Shown here one piece after another: positions 17,799 through 26,420 of a DNA stretch of 64,000 bases. Source of the DNA: CAYQVO01 sp964421085. GTDB taxonomy: Bacteria; Bdellovibrionota_C; UBA2361; CAYQVO01. Position numbers and translations under genes: made by a program. The DNA is taken from positions 33,222 to 97,221 of the forward strand of contig CAYQVO010000010.1 in the NCBI GenBank assembly GCA_964421085.1. The letters run 5' to 3'. Under the pieces are notes generated by a model. That model searched no databases. It worked only from the letters and a program-made list of their open reading frames with translations, and was not told where the DNA came from. Position 1 is the first letter of the stretch. Each line of letters begins with the position of its first letter.

Positions 17799-19115
17799 AT
17801 GAATGGAATTTTGAGATCCTTTCCCTCTTCGACAGGCTCTTCCGGTTTCATCTGGGCAACCGGCATAGAAGACACCTTTATCGCCGGCCGGGACAAAACA
17901 ACAGGACGTGTCCTTGATGAGTACCTGCTCACCGAACATTACGATCGGTGGGAAGATGACATCCGGCTCATGGCGGACCTCGGCGTAAGCACAATCAGGT
18001 ATGGCGTGCCGTGGTACCGCATATGCCCGAGGGCCGGTTCATACGACTGGAACTGGACAGACAAAGTGATAGATACTCTCGTCAATCGGCATCATATCGA
18101 GCCGATCGTCGACCTGGTGCATTACGGAACGCCGCAGTGGCTGGATCGCTCCTTTCTCAACCCGGATTACCCGGCACTTGTTTCGGATTATGCGTGCGCA
18201 TTCGCTTCGCATTACAAAGGCACCTGCTCCTGGTACACTCCTCTGAACGAGCCCAGGGTCAACGCATGGTACTGCGGAAGACTGGGATGGTGGCCTCCGT
18301 ACGGGAGATCATGGAGGTGGTTTCTGCGGATATTGATTCAGATATCCAGGGGCATCTGCCTGACTCAGGCAGCCATATCATCGATTGAACCTCGGGCGGT
18401 TTTCGTTCATGTGGATTCCGGCGATCTCTATGTTCCTCAGCGCCCGGACGACACCGCTATAGTCAATGAATGCCAGTTCAGGCAGGAACTGGTGTTTCTC
18501 GCTCTTGATTTCATCACAGGGAAGGTGAACGAAAAGCATGCCCTCTTCCCGTGGCTGCAGAAGACTGGGCTGGGTGCAAAGGATCTCGAGTGGTTTTCTC
18601 AGTGCAGCGTGAAACCCTCGATTATCGGATTCAATATGTATCCGATGTTTTCGCTGAAGGAGGTCGTACGCAAAAAGAATCGTCACCTCGCAGTCCGGAT
18701 AAGAAAGACATGGGTGGACACGCTTGTGCGGATGGGACGCATGTATTCCGCGCGATATTCACCTGTTCCGATTATGGTCGCGGAGACGGCTTACCTCGGT
18801 TCCATGAGCCGCCGCATCAAGTGGATCGAGGAATCTACCCAGGCGATTTTCTCCGAAATGGCGCAGGGGATCCCGTATGTCGGATATACATTCTGGCCTT
18901 TCCTCTCGATAGTGGGCTGGGCATATCAGAAAGGCAAACTCGACTTCGACAAGTATCTGCTCCATATGGGCCTTTATGATCTGGTGAAGACTGAAACAGG
19001 CCTGGAAAGAAAGAAGACTCCCGCGGCTGAAAGCTTCAAACGAACAGTTGCACGGGGTCTTCCTGCCATGGCTGCGCAACCCGCCGAAGAACGAATGAGG
19101 AATGCCGTCGGATAG
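17799..19115 (+). CDS. Family 1-type glycoside hydrolase
   Basis: This 438-residue protein has a GH-A clan (beta/alpha)8 layout. It starts with 'GFIWATGIEDTFI', as in family 1-like enzymes. The acid/base glutamate is in 'WYTPLNEPRV' and the nucleophile glutamate in 'PIMVAETAY'; both are in the expected strands 4 and 7. No signal peptide is evident. It is a paralogue of the gene fragment at 3-686. A region able to form alternative hairpins lies 240 bases upstream. Substrate is not predictable; the cluster of GT4, GH2 and GH43 enzymes suggests oligosaccharide turnover. Confidence 0.8.
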   Translation: MNGILRSFPSSTGSSGFIWATGIEDTFIAGRDKTTGRVLDEYLLTEHYDRWEDDIRLMADLGVSTIRYGVPWYRICPRAGSYDWNWTDKVIDTLVNRHHIEPIVDLVHYGTPQWLDRSFLNPDYPALVSDYACAFASHYKGTCSWYTPLNEPRVNAWYCGRLGWWPPYGRSWRWFLRILIQISRGICLTQAAISSIEPRAVFVHVDSGDLYVPQRPDDTAIVNECQFRQELVFLALDFITGKVNEKHALFPWLQKTGLGAKDLEWFSQCSVKPSIIGFNMYPMFSLKEVVRKKNRHLAVRIRKTWVDTLVRMGRMYSARYSPVPIMVAETAYLGSMSRRIKWIEESTQAIFSEMAQGIPYVGYTFWPFLSIVGWAYQKGKLDFDKYLLHMGLYDLVKTETGLERKKTPAAESFKRTVARGLPAMAAQPAEERMRNAVG

Positions 19116-19165
19116 AGCAGAAGGAATTCAAGTAATTCCCGGAAAGCGTGCCGCAGACACAGCGT

Positions 19166-20095
19166 CTAACTCACTCCCGCCCCGGGTCCATCGGCCGTCC
19201 ATTGCAGCGGGGCCGCATGCATCAGCCTGTTTTTGCCGGAGCGATCCCATGAATGGAAAACCATGAGATCAATATCTTCATCCTCTCCCCTCAGAAGTGA
19301 CATATGACCCGGACCGGTAAGGTCAACGGACGACTGCAGCAGTTTCGGCTGTGAGGTGTCTCCGAAGAATGGACCGGTCACACTTTCCGCCACGGCATAA
19401 TCAACTCCGTATGTCCTGTCTTTCCAGCATCCTCCGCTGAAGAAGCAGTAATACTTTCCATTATGCCGGCGCACGCAGGGGCCCTCCAGCGTATGCCAGT
19501 CGAACTCGCGTCCGTACATAACCCGCTTTTTCATGAACAGCTGCCAGTCATAACGGGGTCGAAGCACCACGCGTTCCTCCCCCGCAGGCGTAATCATGTC
19601 GAGAAGCCTGTCCACAACAAGTCCTGTTCCTGCTTTCGCATCCCCGGAGGAATCAAGAAAGTCCCTCGCGTAGAAAAGATACCATTTTCCGTCAATATCA
19701 CAGTAAGGGTGGGCGTCTATGGCGAATGGGTTTGAAAAAGGATCTGTCAGAGGAGTGCCGGCATCTTTGAATGGTCCCGCGGGTGTGTCGCTTACAGCGG
19801 CGCGGATGTGATGGAGCCTGTCGTCGAACCCGACCGAATAATACAGATAGAAGACTCCCCTGTGCTCCGCCACTTCCGGCGCCCAGTACGTATCGCCGTA
19901 TTCAGGCTCGAGACGGGGCATCGCGAACCGCAGAAACTGCCAGTGCTGGAGATCGACAGAAGTGATCAGGGGAAACACTCCGGCAGGACTCGGATCAGCT
20001 GCTGATTCCCGCTCCCCCGTTCCCACCGCATAATACCGGCCCTCCGCCCGCCAGACGAAGGGATCGGCGAGATATTTGTCGTACAAGGCTCTCAT
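19166..20095 (-). CDS. Glycoside hydrolase family 43-like enzyme
   Basis: The 309-residue protein fits a five-bladed beta-propeller of clan GH-F. The catalytic base is the Asp in 'YLADPFVWRAEG' (residue 11), the pKa-modulating Asp is in 'FAIDAHPYCDIDGKWYLFY' and the acid Glu in 'TLEGPCVRRHNGKYYCFF'. 'YWAPEVAEHRGVFYLYYS' is another signature stretch. Family 43 enzymes act on arabinosides, xylosides or galactosides. No signal peptide is seen. It is convergent with the GH1-type gene at 17799 and divergent from the lipoprotein gene at 20236. Confidence 0.8.
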   Translation of the reverse strand: MRALYDKYLADPFVWRAEGRYYAVGTGERESAADPSPAGVFPLITSVDLQHWQFLRFAMPRLEPEYGDTYWAPEVAEHRGVFYLYYSVGFDDRLHHIRAAVSDTPAGPFKDAGTPLTDPFSNPFAIDAHPYCDIDGKWYLFYARDFLDSSGDAKAGTGLVVDRLLDMITPAGEERVVLRPRYDWQLFMKKRVMYGREFDWHTLEGPCVRRHNGKYYCFFSGGCWKDRTYGVDYAVAESVTGPFFGDTSQPKLLQSSVDLTGPGHMSLLRGEDEDIDLMVFHSWDRSGKNRLMHAAPLQWTADGPGAGVS

Positions 20096-20235
20096 CTCGA
20101 CGCAAGAATACCGCTGTCTCTTTTCGGCAATATCTGATCCTTGTCACCAGCGCGGGGCCTGCCGCACGCGAGAGCAGGCCGGGCGGTGATTTGAGTCATT
20201 CTGCTTCGCTCAAGTCGACTGCTATATCACGTCTG

Positions 20236-20784
20236 ATGGGAAGGTTTTTTCTCCGCATGATTGTCTTTGCCGTCATGCTTCCTGCCGCATGTTCGCCCCC
20301 CGTGATACGACAGCATGTCGATCAAGGATGGTCCATAATGCCTGTTACGGATTCTTCGCGCGGTCTCTTCATTTACACTGAACAGTTTGACGGAAGCGCG
20401 GGAACCCCTGTTACAATCGAGTATGAGCAGCGCTTTGATTCATGGAACCAGTCTGCGAGTCTCGCGTTCCTTATTGGCGAAACCTGGTACATCTCTGATG
20501 CGGGCTTCACATCGCCCTGGCGTGAGTGGCGAAAAGTCATCGTACAGCCCGGGAAAATGACGTACGGAATTGAGGAGAATGGTCCCGCGTCTCCCGACAA
20601 CAGCGGCTATGAACTTCCCAAAGATGCGCGTGTGAACGCGCTTGGACTTTTTCTTCCGCGCGCATCGGGAAAGGTGAGGATTGCGAATTTCAGGGTGACG
20701 GCGCACGGCGCAGTCACTTCACTTGCACCGCGAATCTCCCCTGATAAATCCCGAGGAGGACGTCAGCGATCTTTTCACCGTTAA
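20236..20784 (+). CDS. Putative lipoprotein, unknown function
   Basis: The chosen ATG at 20236 gives a 182-residue protein with a lipoprotein signal peptide (MGRFFLRMIVFAVMLPAACS; lipobox 'PAAC'). A TTG at 20191 extends it by 15 residues but spoils the signal. The mature part looks like a beta-sandwich carbohydrate-binding fold ('TPVTIEYEQRFDSWNQSAS', 'VRIANFRVTA' at the end), plausible next to the GH43 gene but not proven. Its 3' end overlaps the end of the convergent sctQ-like gene by 71 bases. Confidence 0.65.
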   Translation: MGRFFLRMIVFAVMLPAACSPPVIRQHVDQGWSIMPVTDSSRGLFIYTEQFDGSAGTPVTIEYEQRFDSWNQSASLAFLIGETWYISDAGFTSPWREWRKVIVQPGKMTYGIEENGPASPDNSGYELPKDARVNALGLFLPRASGKVRIANFRVTAHGAVTSLAPRISPDKSRGGRQRSFHR

Positions 20785-21751
20785 TAATCATTTGAAGATT
20801 ATCGCTCAGCGGGATTCGCGTATTCCACATGGCTCCCGGCTGCTGCAGCTCTGTGAACGCTGCACTGTCGATCAAAACCCTTCCAAAACAGACACTGACG
20901 CGTGTCATTCCCGACCCGATGGAAGGCGGAGTAGATGCCTGCTGGTGAGGCTCCAGAGCCAGTTCACCCTCCACGCCGCACAGCCGGACGGGAAGAAGAA
21001 ACCCATCTTTCCGCCTCAATACGCCACGATCGCCGATGGGGACTTCCAAATCCACCACCGCTCCTGATCTCACGTACTGTGCGACCTGAGCCGGGGGGAC
21101 CCCCAGCTGCGTAAGCTCTATAAGGTACTCGCCGTCAGCTTCAGTATTCCTTGTCGACTGTGATACAAGCTGCCGTCGCCAGAGACCGTCCATCCGCTCG
21201 ACCATTCGAGGGCCGAGCGAAAACCATATCGAGCAGATTTCATTATTCAAGCACACAGAGACCTTGACAACTCCGGATCCTTTGACAGCGGCAGGATCAA
21301 CAAGGTTTCCGAACTTGAACACGGAGTTCTCGGAAGCAGTCCATGAAAGAGAAAGACTGGTAAGCAGTCTTCGGCTCAGATATTCGAGTATTATGGAATT
21401 AGCTGCATCAAATCCGTCTGGAGAAGCAGAATTCAGAATCACGTGCGCGGCTCTTTCATCCATAAGCAGCGCGACTGTTTCACCGTCCACCGTCCCCTGA
21501 AATGCGATGCGGGGAGTTGCGTCACCGGGAATAGAAAGAAGGCATTTTACTTCAGGCACACGAAGTTCAATAACGAGCGCATGCGAAAGGGGCAGCCATT
21601 GAGCTGCAAGGCTGGGAAACCATTGCTGGGGTGCGCATCGCAGAAACCCGCGTGAATATTCCACCTCAGCGAAGGTAACCTGACGGAGATGCTTCTCCGG
21701 TTCCCACTGTGTAAGACTCAGGTATTCAGCTGTATCGCTGCGCGCCGCCAT
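20714..21751 (-). CDS. sctQ: Type III secretion C-ring protein, SctQ-like (two SpoA domains)
   Basis: The 345-residue protein ends in a clear SpoA (FliN/FliM surface-presentation) domain, residues about 283-345: 'TRVSVCFGRVLIDSAAFTEL', then 'IPLSDNLQMIINGEKIADV' and 'YQGRFAVQVK'. A second SpoA-like segment lies at about 208-270 ('YLIELTQLGVPPAQ' to 'GVEGELALEPH'). Two tandem SpoA domains and this length fit SctQ (YscQ/HrcQ/SpaO) rather than short FliN or FliM with its CheC-like middle. SctQ builds the cytoplasmic sorting platform under the export gate. It is the last gene of the operon, starting on the base after the previous stop. No ATPase or export-gate gene follows. Confidence 0.8.
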   Translation of the reverse strand: MAARSDTAEYLSLTQWEPEKHLRQVTFAEVEYSRGFLRCAPQQWFPSLAAQWLPLSHALVIELRVPEVKCLLSIPGDATPRIAFQGTVDGETVALLMDERAAHVILNSASPDGFDAANSIILEYLSRRLLTSLSLSWTASENSVFKFGNLVDPAAVKGSGVVKVSVCLNNEICSIWFSLGPRMVERMDGLWRRQLVSQSTRNTEADGEYLIELTQLGVPPAQVAQYVRSGAVVDLEVPIGDRGVLRRKDGFLLPVRLCGVEGELALEPHQQASTPPSIGSGMTRVSVCFGRVLIDSAAFTELQQPGAMWNTRIPLSDNLQMIINGEKIADVLLGIYQGRFAVQVK

Positions 21752-22132
21752 TTACTCCTCCTCAATACCTGAATCGGCAGGGGCACAGCCGCACCCGGCC
21801 ACTGATTTCAGATGCTCTTGCGCCCGCTGCAGATCAGACTCAGCTTCACGGATTTTACGCACCTGTTTACGGATTTTCTGCCGGACTATTCTCCGGTAAC
21901 GATCAAGCATCTGCAGTTTCCCTATGTCTCCCGCAAGAACAAGTGTTTTCGGAGAGAGCTTTTTGAACTCCCTGTGCAGTTCATCGTGCTCTGCCCGGAG
22001 CTGTTCAAGAATGAGTTCACGCCGCACGACCTCATGCCGGATCCCGCTGACGTCCTCGTCCTCAGCCGGGCTCCCGCCCTGAAGCACCTCCGTTTCGTCG
22101 AATTCCTCAGCCTCATCATTTAAATCATTCAT
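21752..22132 (-). CDS. SctO/FliJ-like coiled-coil protein
   Basis: This 126-residue protein is nearly all charged helix, with an acidic N-terminal 30 residues and a coiled coil from about 35 to 110 (heptads through 'ELILEQLRAEHDELHREFKK' and 'RIVRQKIRKQVRKIREAESD'). SctO (YscO/FliJ) stalk proteins have this size and composition and are encoded just before sctP/sctQ, as here. The identification rests on position and coiled coil, not on a sequence motif. A 'CGCAP' cluster near the C terminus is unusual. It directly abuts sctQ. Confidence 0.55.
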   Translation of the reverse strand: MNDLNDEAEEFDETEVLQGGSPAEDEDVSGIRHEVVRRELILEQLRAEHDELHREFKKLSPKTLVLAGDIGKLQMLDRYRRIVRQKIRKQVRKIREAESDLQRAQEHLKSVAGCGCAPADSGIEEE

Positions 22133-22150
22133 CTCCCGGCCTTTTCCAGG

Positions 22151-22372
22151 CTACCGCAGCTGCTCCACCGCCATTCTAAAGACAGTTCCTGCAAGGGGCA
22201 TTCTCAACTCCGCCTTCTGGCCTGCCAGTTCTTCAGCAGCTGCCTTGAGTTTTGCACCGTCGGCAGCGTCCGTTTCGAGATAATTCGCCGCTTCGATTCC
22301 GTCAAGCAGAACCGCAACGGCGACAAGCCCCTGCTGACGAACAGGCAAAGATCTCAAAGTTTTGGTGTCCAC
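22151..22372 (-). CDS. 73-residue protein between sctJ and the SctO-like gene, unknown
   Basis: The start ATG lies inside the end of sctJ (19-base overlap), and 18 bases separate its stop from the next start, so it is clearly part of the operon. The sequence is alanine- and leucine-rich, probably two to three amphipathic helices, without a membrane segment. Small helical genes at this place in type III operons include chaperones, SctK-like accessory proteins and inner-rod proteins; nothing visible decides between them. Confidence 0.6.
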   Translation of the reverse strand: MDTKTLRSLPVRQQGLVAVAVLLDGIEAANYLETDAADGAKLKAAAEELAGQKAELRMPLAGTVFRMAVEQLR

Positions 22373-23256
22373 TCGCCTCCTGACAGATCAATGGAAGAAT
22401 GTTTTCCCTGGTCCTTCAATACGTCCATTCTGGCCACTTTCGGCACAATAAGCCCTTGCGATTCGGCATCGATGAACGCGCGTGACTGCTGATACCAGCT
22501 GTACCAGTATCCGGCGACAGCACCCACAGATGCGCACGCCACAATCAGACCGACGATTATATATGCGATGGCCGAGTAATCGTCTTTCGGAGTCCTCCAT
22601 AAACCCAGAAAGTCTTCGAGAGGCAGGGGAACGGGCTTTCCTTTGACGTTGAGCACGCCGATCTGCTCTCTAAGTTCATCGTCGGTATCGCTCCTCTCCA
22701 GCGTAATAAGAACTCTATCACGAGCCACGCCCGGAACAGCGCTCTGAACTATCGTCGTCAATTGATCCTGCCTGCCCTGCATTCCGCTTTCATCTTCAAC
22801 AACGACCGATACCGTCGGTTGTTCCCCCTCTTTGAGAAAACTGGATCGGACGACCACCCGGGCAGATACCACTCCTGGAATATTTTCCAGAAGCCTCTCC
22901 ACCTCCAGCGCCACAGCCCGGTCGACTTTAATCTGCTCAACCTCCCGCGAACCCGGAAGAATCCCCTGGCTCGATATCAGCTCCTCGATCGGATTCCCTT
23001 TCTCGAGCAGTCTCTGCTCATCAATAAGTATTGCCGCCTCGCTTCTCGCTCTCCTTTCAACCCAGACCCCGAACGAACCTCTGCCTCCCGCTTCCTTTCG
23101 TACCACAGCGCCGATTCCGTGCGAACTCAAAACAGCCATCATATGATTGGCTTTGTTCTGGTCGAGGCCGCTTCCCACCTGTTCACCCTGACAGCCCGCA
23201 AGCAGAACGCCGAGCATGATAATCCGGATCAGAGGTGAGACCACGCTTACCTTCAT
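22354..23256 (-). CDS. sctJ: Type III secretion inner-membrane ring lipoprotein SctJ (YscJ/PrgK family)
   Basis: The 300-residue protein has a lipoprotein signal peptide with lipobox 'LLAGC' (Cys22), followed by 'GLDQNKANHMMAVLSSHGI', the typical start of the first YscJ ring-building domain. The second ring domain (about 107-185) contains 'VERLLENIPGVVSARVVV' and 'SVVVEDESG', also family signatures. A single membrane helix (about 228-250) and a 50-residue cytoplasmic tail follow. Length and lipidation match SctJ rather than flagellar FliF (about 550 residues, no lipobox). The ATG overlaps the preceding stop (ATGA). The family forms the periplasm-facing ring around the export gate. Confidence 0.9.
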   Translation of the reverse strand: MKVSVVSPLIRIIMLGVLLAGCQGEQVGSGLDQNKANHMMAVLSSHGIGAVVRKEAGGRGSFGVWVERRARSEAAILIDEQRLLEKGNPIEELISSQGILPGSREVEQIKVDRAVALEVERLLENIPGVVSARVVVRSSFLKEGEQPTVSVVVEDESGMQGRQDQLTTIVQSAVPGVARDRVLITLERSDTDDELREQIGVLNVKGKPVPLPLEDFLGLWRTPKDDYSAIAYIIVGLIVACASVGAVAGYWYSWYQQSRAFIDAESQGLIVPKVARMDVLKDQGKHSSIDLSGGEWTPKL

Positions 23257-24740
23257 TTCATTCCCACATAAGCAATCAACGACACGAGAAACTCGACATC
23301 ACCGAAGCGAATCCAGTCACCGTGCGAGACCGGGAAAGGGTCGACTTCCTTTCTGTATGAATCGGCATCTCTGCCTCTGTGGAATACTCCACGGTCACTC
23401 ATCAGATCCTGAAGTTTCACGCTATCAGCACCGACTATAACAAGCGCATGCGGAGTTGAAACGCTGGGATCGTCAATAATCAAATCCGACTGTTTAAGGC
23501 TGTTCCGTGTGGCAAAGAAACGGCCTTCACGAAGCTCTATCGAACTTCCTTCCGATTCTGAATAGCTCACAAGCCATCCGACGAGTCGTCCTTTCCTGCC
23601 CGGTTCCGATCGGACACCTTCATGACTCGGCCGGGAAGCCGGCACCTCACGTACCGGTTCTTCCTTTCGCTCTAAGAGCCGCTCTACCGCCGGAACCGGC
23701 TCCTTCTTCTCCTCTTTCATCCGCTTTTCTTCGGGAACAACCGGTGCGGGCTGAGGCTTTGATGGAGCCAGAACAGGTCCAGCTGCCTTGACCTTTTCAA
23801 CCGGTTCCGCTGCACGCGGAGCCGGCTCTTTCTTCTTCGCGAATGAAAGACCGCCTCTGCGCGTGCTTCCCGTTTCCACGACGACTTTGGGCTTCACCGC
23901 TCCCCTGCGCGGGGCTGCAGAAGCCGCTGAATCACCCTCACGCGACTCCGTAAAAGGCGCAGCCTGAGGTTCAGGAACAGCTTCTGGAGGTTCAACTGCC
24001 GTATCTTGAATCAGCGATTCCGTTTCAGCTGCCGGGGCTGCCGCAGGCTCCAGAATTACCTTCTCAGTCGGAGAGGGCCCAGCCGCCGGCGGGACTACCG
24101 TCTCCCGGACAGGCGACACAAATACGGGGTTCGGATCAGGCTCGGCAAACGGCACTATATTCCCTCCGTCACTTTTTGCTCCTTCGACAGGTTCTGGAGG
24201 CGTTTCTTCCGCCGGTTCTTCTTCGTCGAATTCATCGAGAAAATCGTCTTCGAGCCCGTCGAAGTCATCTTCATCATACGCATCATCATCGTCCCCGCCC
24301 TCAGCGAGCAGATCATGGACATCATCCTCGTCAGCCGGATCTTCGTCGTCACCGAGATCCTCAAGATAATCACTCAGCGGGTCGTCCACATCGTCTTCAT
24401 CATCAGCTTCAGCAGGAGCAGAAGCGGCGGCGGGCTCCTCGCCTGCAGATGAAGGGGGTTCCATCGGCTCTGTTTCCTCCTCAAGACCAGCTTCTTCCGA
24501 AGCACCCGGGGGTTCCTCCACTGCAGACTCCTGCCTGATCTTCTCAATCGCAGACGCGGTATCCTCCTCCGACTCGGTTCTCTGGCGAACCCGCCGGGCC
24601 TTATCTTTCGAATCGTCATTGAGCTGCGCTGCTGTATCAAGCTTCGCACCACACATTCTGCACCGCGTTGACGCTGCGGGCACCAGGCTCCGGCAGGAAG
24701 GGCATCTGACAAAGGTTATCTCTGTGCTATCGGCGGACAT
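23253..24740 (-). CDS. Zinc-ribbon, acidic low-complexity and FHA-like domain protein
   Basis: The 495-residue protein starts with a zinc ribbon (Cys13, Cys16, Cys27, Cys30 in 'CPSC...CRMC'). Residues about 35-385 are low-complexity: Glu/Asp-rich runs, then Pro/Ala/Glu-rich linker. The C-terminal 110 residues form an FHA-like fold ('SVSTPHALVIVGADSVKLQDL'), but the phosphothreonine-contacting 'GR' and 'NGT' positions read 'ATR' and 'RGV', so peptide binding may be lost. The start is supported by 'aaggag' eight bases upstream. It is coupled to sctJ by a four-base overlap. In type III systems the inner-ring partner of SctJ, SctD, has a cytoplasmic FHA-like domain, so this is one of two candidates for that place. 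Confidence 0.75.
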   Translation of the reverse strand: MSADSTEITFVRCPSCRSLVPAASTRCRMCGAKLDTAAQLNDDSKDKARRVRQRTESEEDTASAIEKIRQESAVEEPPGASEEAGLEEETEPMEPPSSAGEEPAAASAPAEADDEDDVDDPLSDYLEDLGDDEDPADEDDVHDLLAEGGDDDDAYDEDDFDGLEDDFLDEFDEEEPAEETPPEPVEGAKSDGGNIVPFAEPDPNPVFVSPVRETVVPPAAGPSPTEKVILEPAAAPAAETESLIQDTAVEPPEAVPEPQAAPFTESREGDSAASAAPRRGAVKPKVVVETGSTRRGGLSFAKKKEPAPRAAEPVEKVKAAGPVLAPSKPQPAPVVPEEKRMKEEKKEPVPAVERLLERKEEPVREVPASRPSHEGVRSEPGRKGRLVGWLVSYSESEGSSIELREGRFFATRNSLKQSDLIIDDPSVSTPHALVIVGADSVKLQDLMSDRGVFHRGRDADSYRKEVDPFPVSHGDWIRFGDVEFLVSLIAYVGMK

Positions 24741-24775
24741 CGTTTGGACTCCTTCTCAAAAACAAGTATGCAACC

Positions 24776-26134
24776 TCATACAAAAATCGATCTGAGCAGC
24801 AACCATGCGACCAGCACGATCAGCAAAGTTACCAGAAACAATGTAAAATACAAAAATTTCCTCGAGCGTTTATCGAGCAGCTGGACGAAGTCCATGAAGG
24901 CGGCAAACGTTCCACGTTTCCGCTTTTTCTCCGGAACGAGTCCCGCGCCATCGGCCGATTCAGCAATGGCCCTGGCAACTGCTGCCGTGAGGCTTTTCGT
25001 CCCTCTGCCTGCACGGGTCAGCCTCGATTTTCTGTCACTGAACACAAAGGGCTCTCCGTGCGACTCGATGAAGAGACGCTCCTGGTCTTCGTTGAAACAG
25101 ATCGCCACCGTCACACCCCCGCCGAAATCGAGGACTTTCGGCTCTCCGCGAATGGCAAGAGTATCCCCTTTTTCGAGAATCCCTTCGTCATATTGCGTCC
25201 CGTTTGTGCTGAGATCCTTGACAACCAGCTCGTTATCATGACTCCGCGAAACCATGCAGTGAAGCCTTGAAACGTGAGGAACACCGAGCCACATGTCGCT
25301 GGATGGATCTCTGCCGATCTTCAGAGTTGAATTCTGGTTAATGACCACACGAGACGGACGTGCGCCCTCTGAGACGCAGAGCACTGCGGGATATCCGCGC
25401 CGGGGCGGCGGCGGTACAGCTTCAATCCGCTCGCTTGCGCTGCTCAGAAGATTTTCCGCCATTTCCTCGGAATCCACGCCGACGATGGATATATCGCGCC
25501 CTATTGTCACCGGAACGCCGGAGGGAACCATCGTTTTTCCGCCAATCTGCTGCTGATCAATGAAGGTTCCGTTAGTCGATCCGAGATCCTCAACCCAGAA
25601 TGAGCCTCCTTCAAATCCCATCTTTGCGTGCTGGCTCGAAACCTCGGGCGAATCAAGGCGAACGAGGCACTGGTTTGAACGGCCGATGGCAACTGTCTGC
25701 TTCGGAGAAAATGAAATAATCATCGGATTCTGACCGAACACAATTACGGCCGGAAACCGAGGTCCGGCAACAGAAGCTGCGTTCTGCAGAACCCGGACAC
25801 CCGCGCGATCGGGGGGTTCCCCTTCTTTGTAGACGAGGTCGGCATCAAGAGCCTGAATCTCCAGAACAAGCGAACCAATCTGGACTGTTGCCACGTTCTC
25901 ATAAATCTGATCTGACAACCCAAGCGCATCAATAGTCTTTGCTGAACCGAGTGGTCTGCACCGCAGTCTCCGTCCTTTGTCTCTGATGACACGGAGTTCG
26001 ACTTCATGCTCTTTCATATCTTCGACAACGACATGCGCGTAATCGGATGCGCCGATAACAACATGCGGACGTCGCACGAGTATTGTCTCAGGCTGAGACA
26101 CTCCATCGTTGAAATCTATCTCAATCGCGAACAT
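24776..26134 (-). CDS. Tail-anchored protein with three FHA domains (SctD-like candidate)
   Basis: The 452-residue protein has a degenerate FHA at about 20-95, a canonical FHA at about 148-215 ('AIGRSNQCLVRL', 'SSQHAKM', 'DLGSTNGTF') and a second canonical FHA at about 271-345 ('IGRDPSSD', 'VSRLHCMV', 'DLSTNGTQY'). A basic linker and a single C-terminal membrane helix (about 427-449) follow, with only a few residues beyond. Canonical SctD has one FHA-like cytoplasmic domain, a membrane helix and a large periplasmic part; the periplasmic part is missing here. It heads the operon with sctJ and sctQ. The intact FHA motifs imply binding of phosphothreonine peptides, yet no Ser/Thr kinase is in the window. 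Confidence 0.8.
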   Translation of the reverse strand: MFAIEIDFNDGVSQPETILVRRPHVVIGASDYAHVVVEDMKEHEVELRVIRDKGRRLRCRPLGSAKTIDALGLSDQIYENVATVQIGSLVLEIQALDADLVYKEGEPPDRAGVRVLQNAASVAGPRFPAVIVFGQNPMIISFSPKQTVAIGRSNQCLVRLDSPEVSSQHAKMGFEGGSFWVEDLGSTNGTFIDQQQIGGKTMVPSGVPVTIGRDISIVGVDSEEMAENLLSSASERIEAVPPPPRRGYPAVLCVSEGARPSRVVINQNSTLKIGRDPSSDMWLGVPHVSRLHCMVSRSHDNELVVKDLSTNGTQYDEGILEKGDTLAIRGEPKVLDFGGGVTVAICFNEDQERLFIESHGEPFVFSDRKSRLTRAGRGTKSLTAAVARAIAESADGAGLVPEKKRKRGTFAAFMDFVQLLDKRSRKFLYFTLFLVTLLIVLVAWLLLRSIFV

Positions 26135-26420
26135 TCCAGTTCCAGCAATGCGGTCTTACCATGTGGTCTCCCCTCTTTGCCGCAGCAGCACATATCCGGC
26201 CGCAACCCGGCGATTGCGGAGTCCCAATAGTAGGAATATGAAATAACACAATAAGATCCAGAAATTTACCTTCCAGCAGAAAAAGGTTTTGCTGACACGA
26301 TGATTTGTCGAGCACATCTAAACCGCCTTTTTAATTTTGCCCCGGTCTGGAATTCATGGATCCCAGGATTCATTAGATGCATCTTTTGAATATTCCCTGA
26401 ATTAAGGTAAGGATGGTGTC

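Noticed and set aside
20714..23256. Reading the ring genes as flagellar FliF and FliN/FliM
   Set aside because: The ring protein is a 300-residue lipoprotein with one membrane helix, not a 550-residue FliF, and no other flagellar genes are present.
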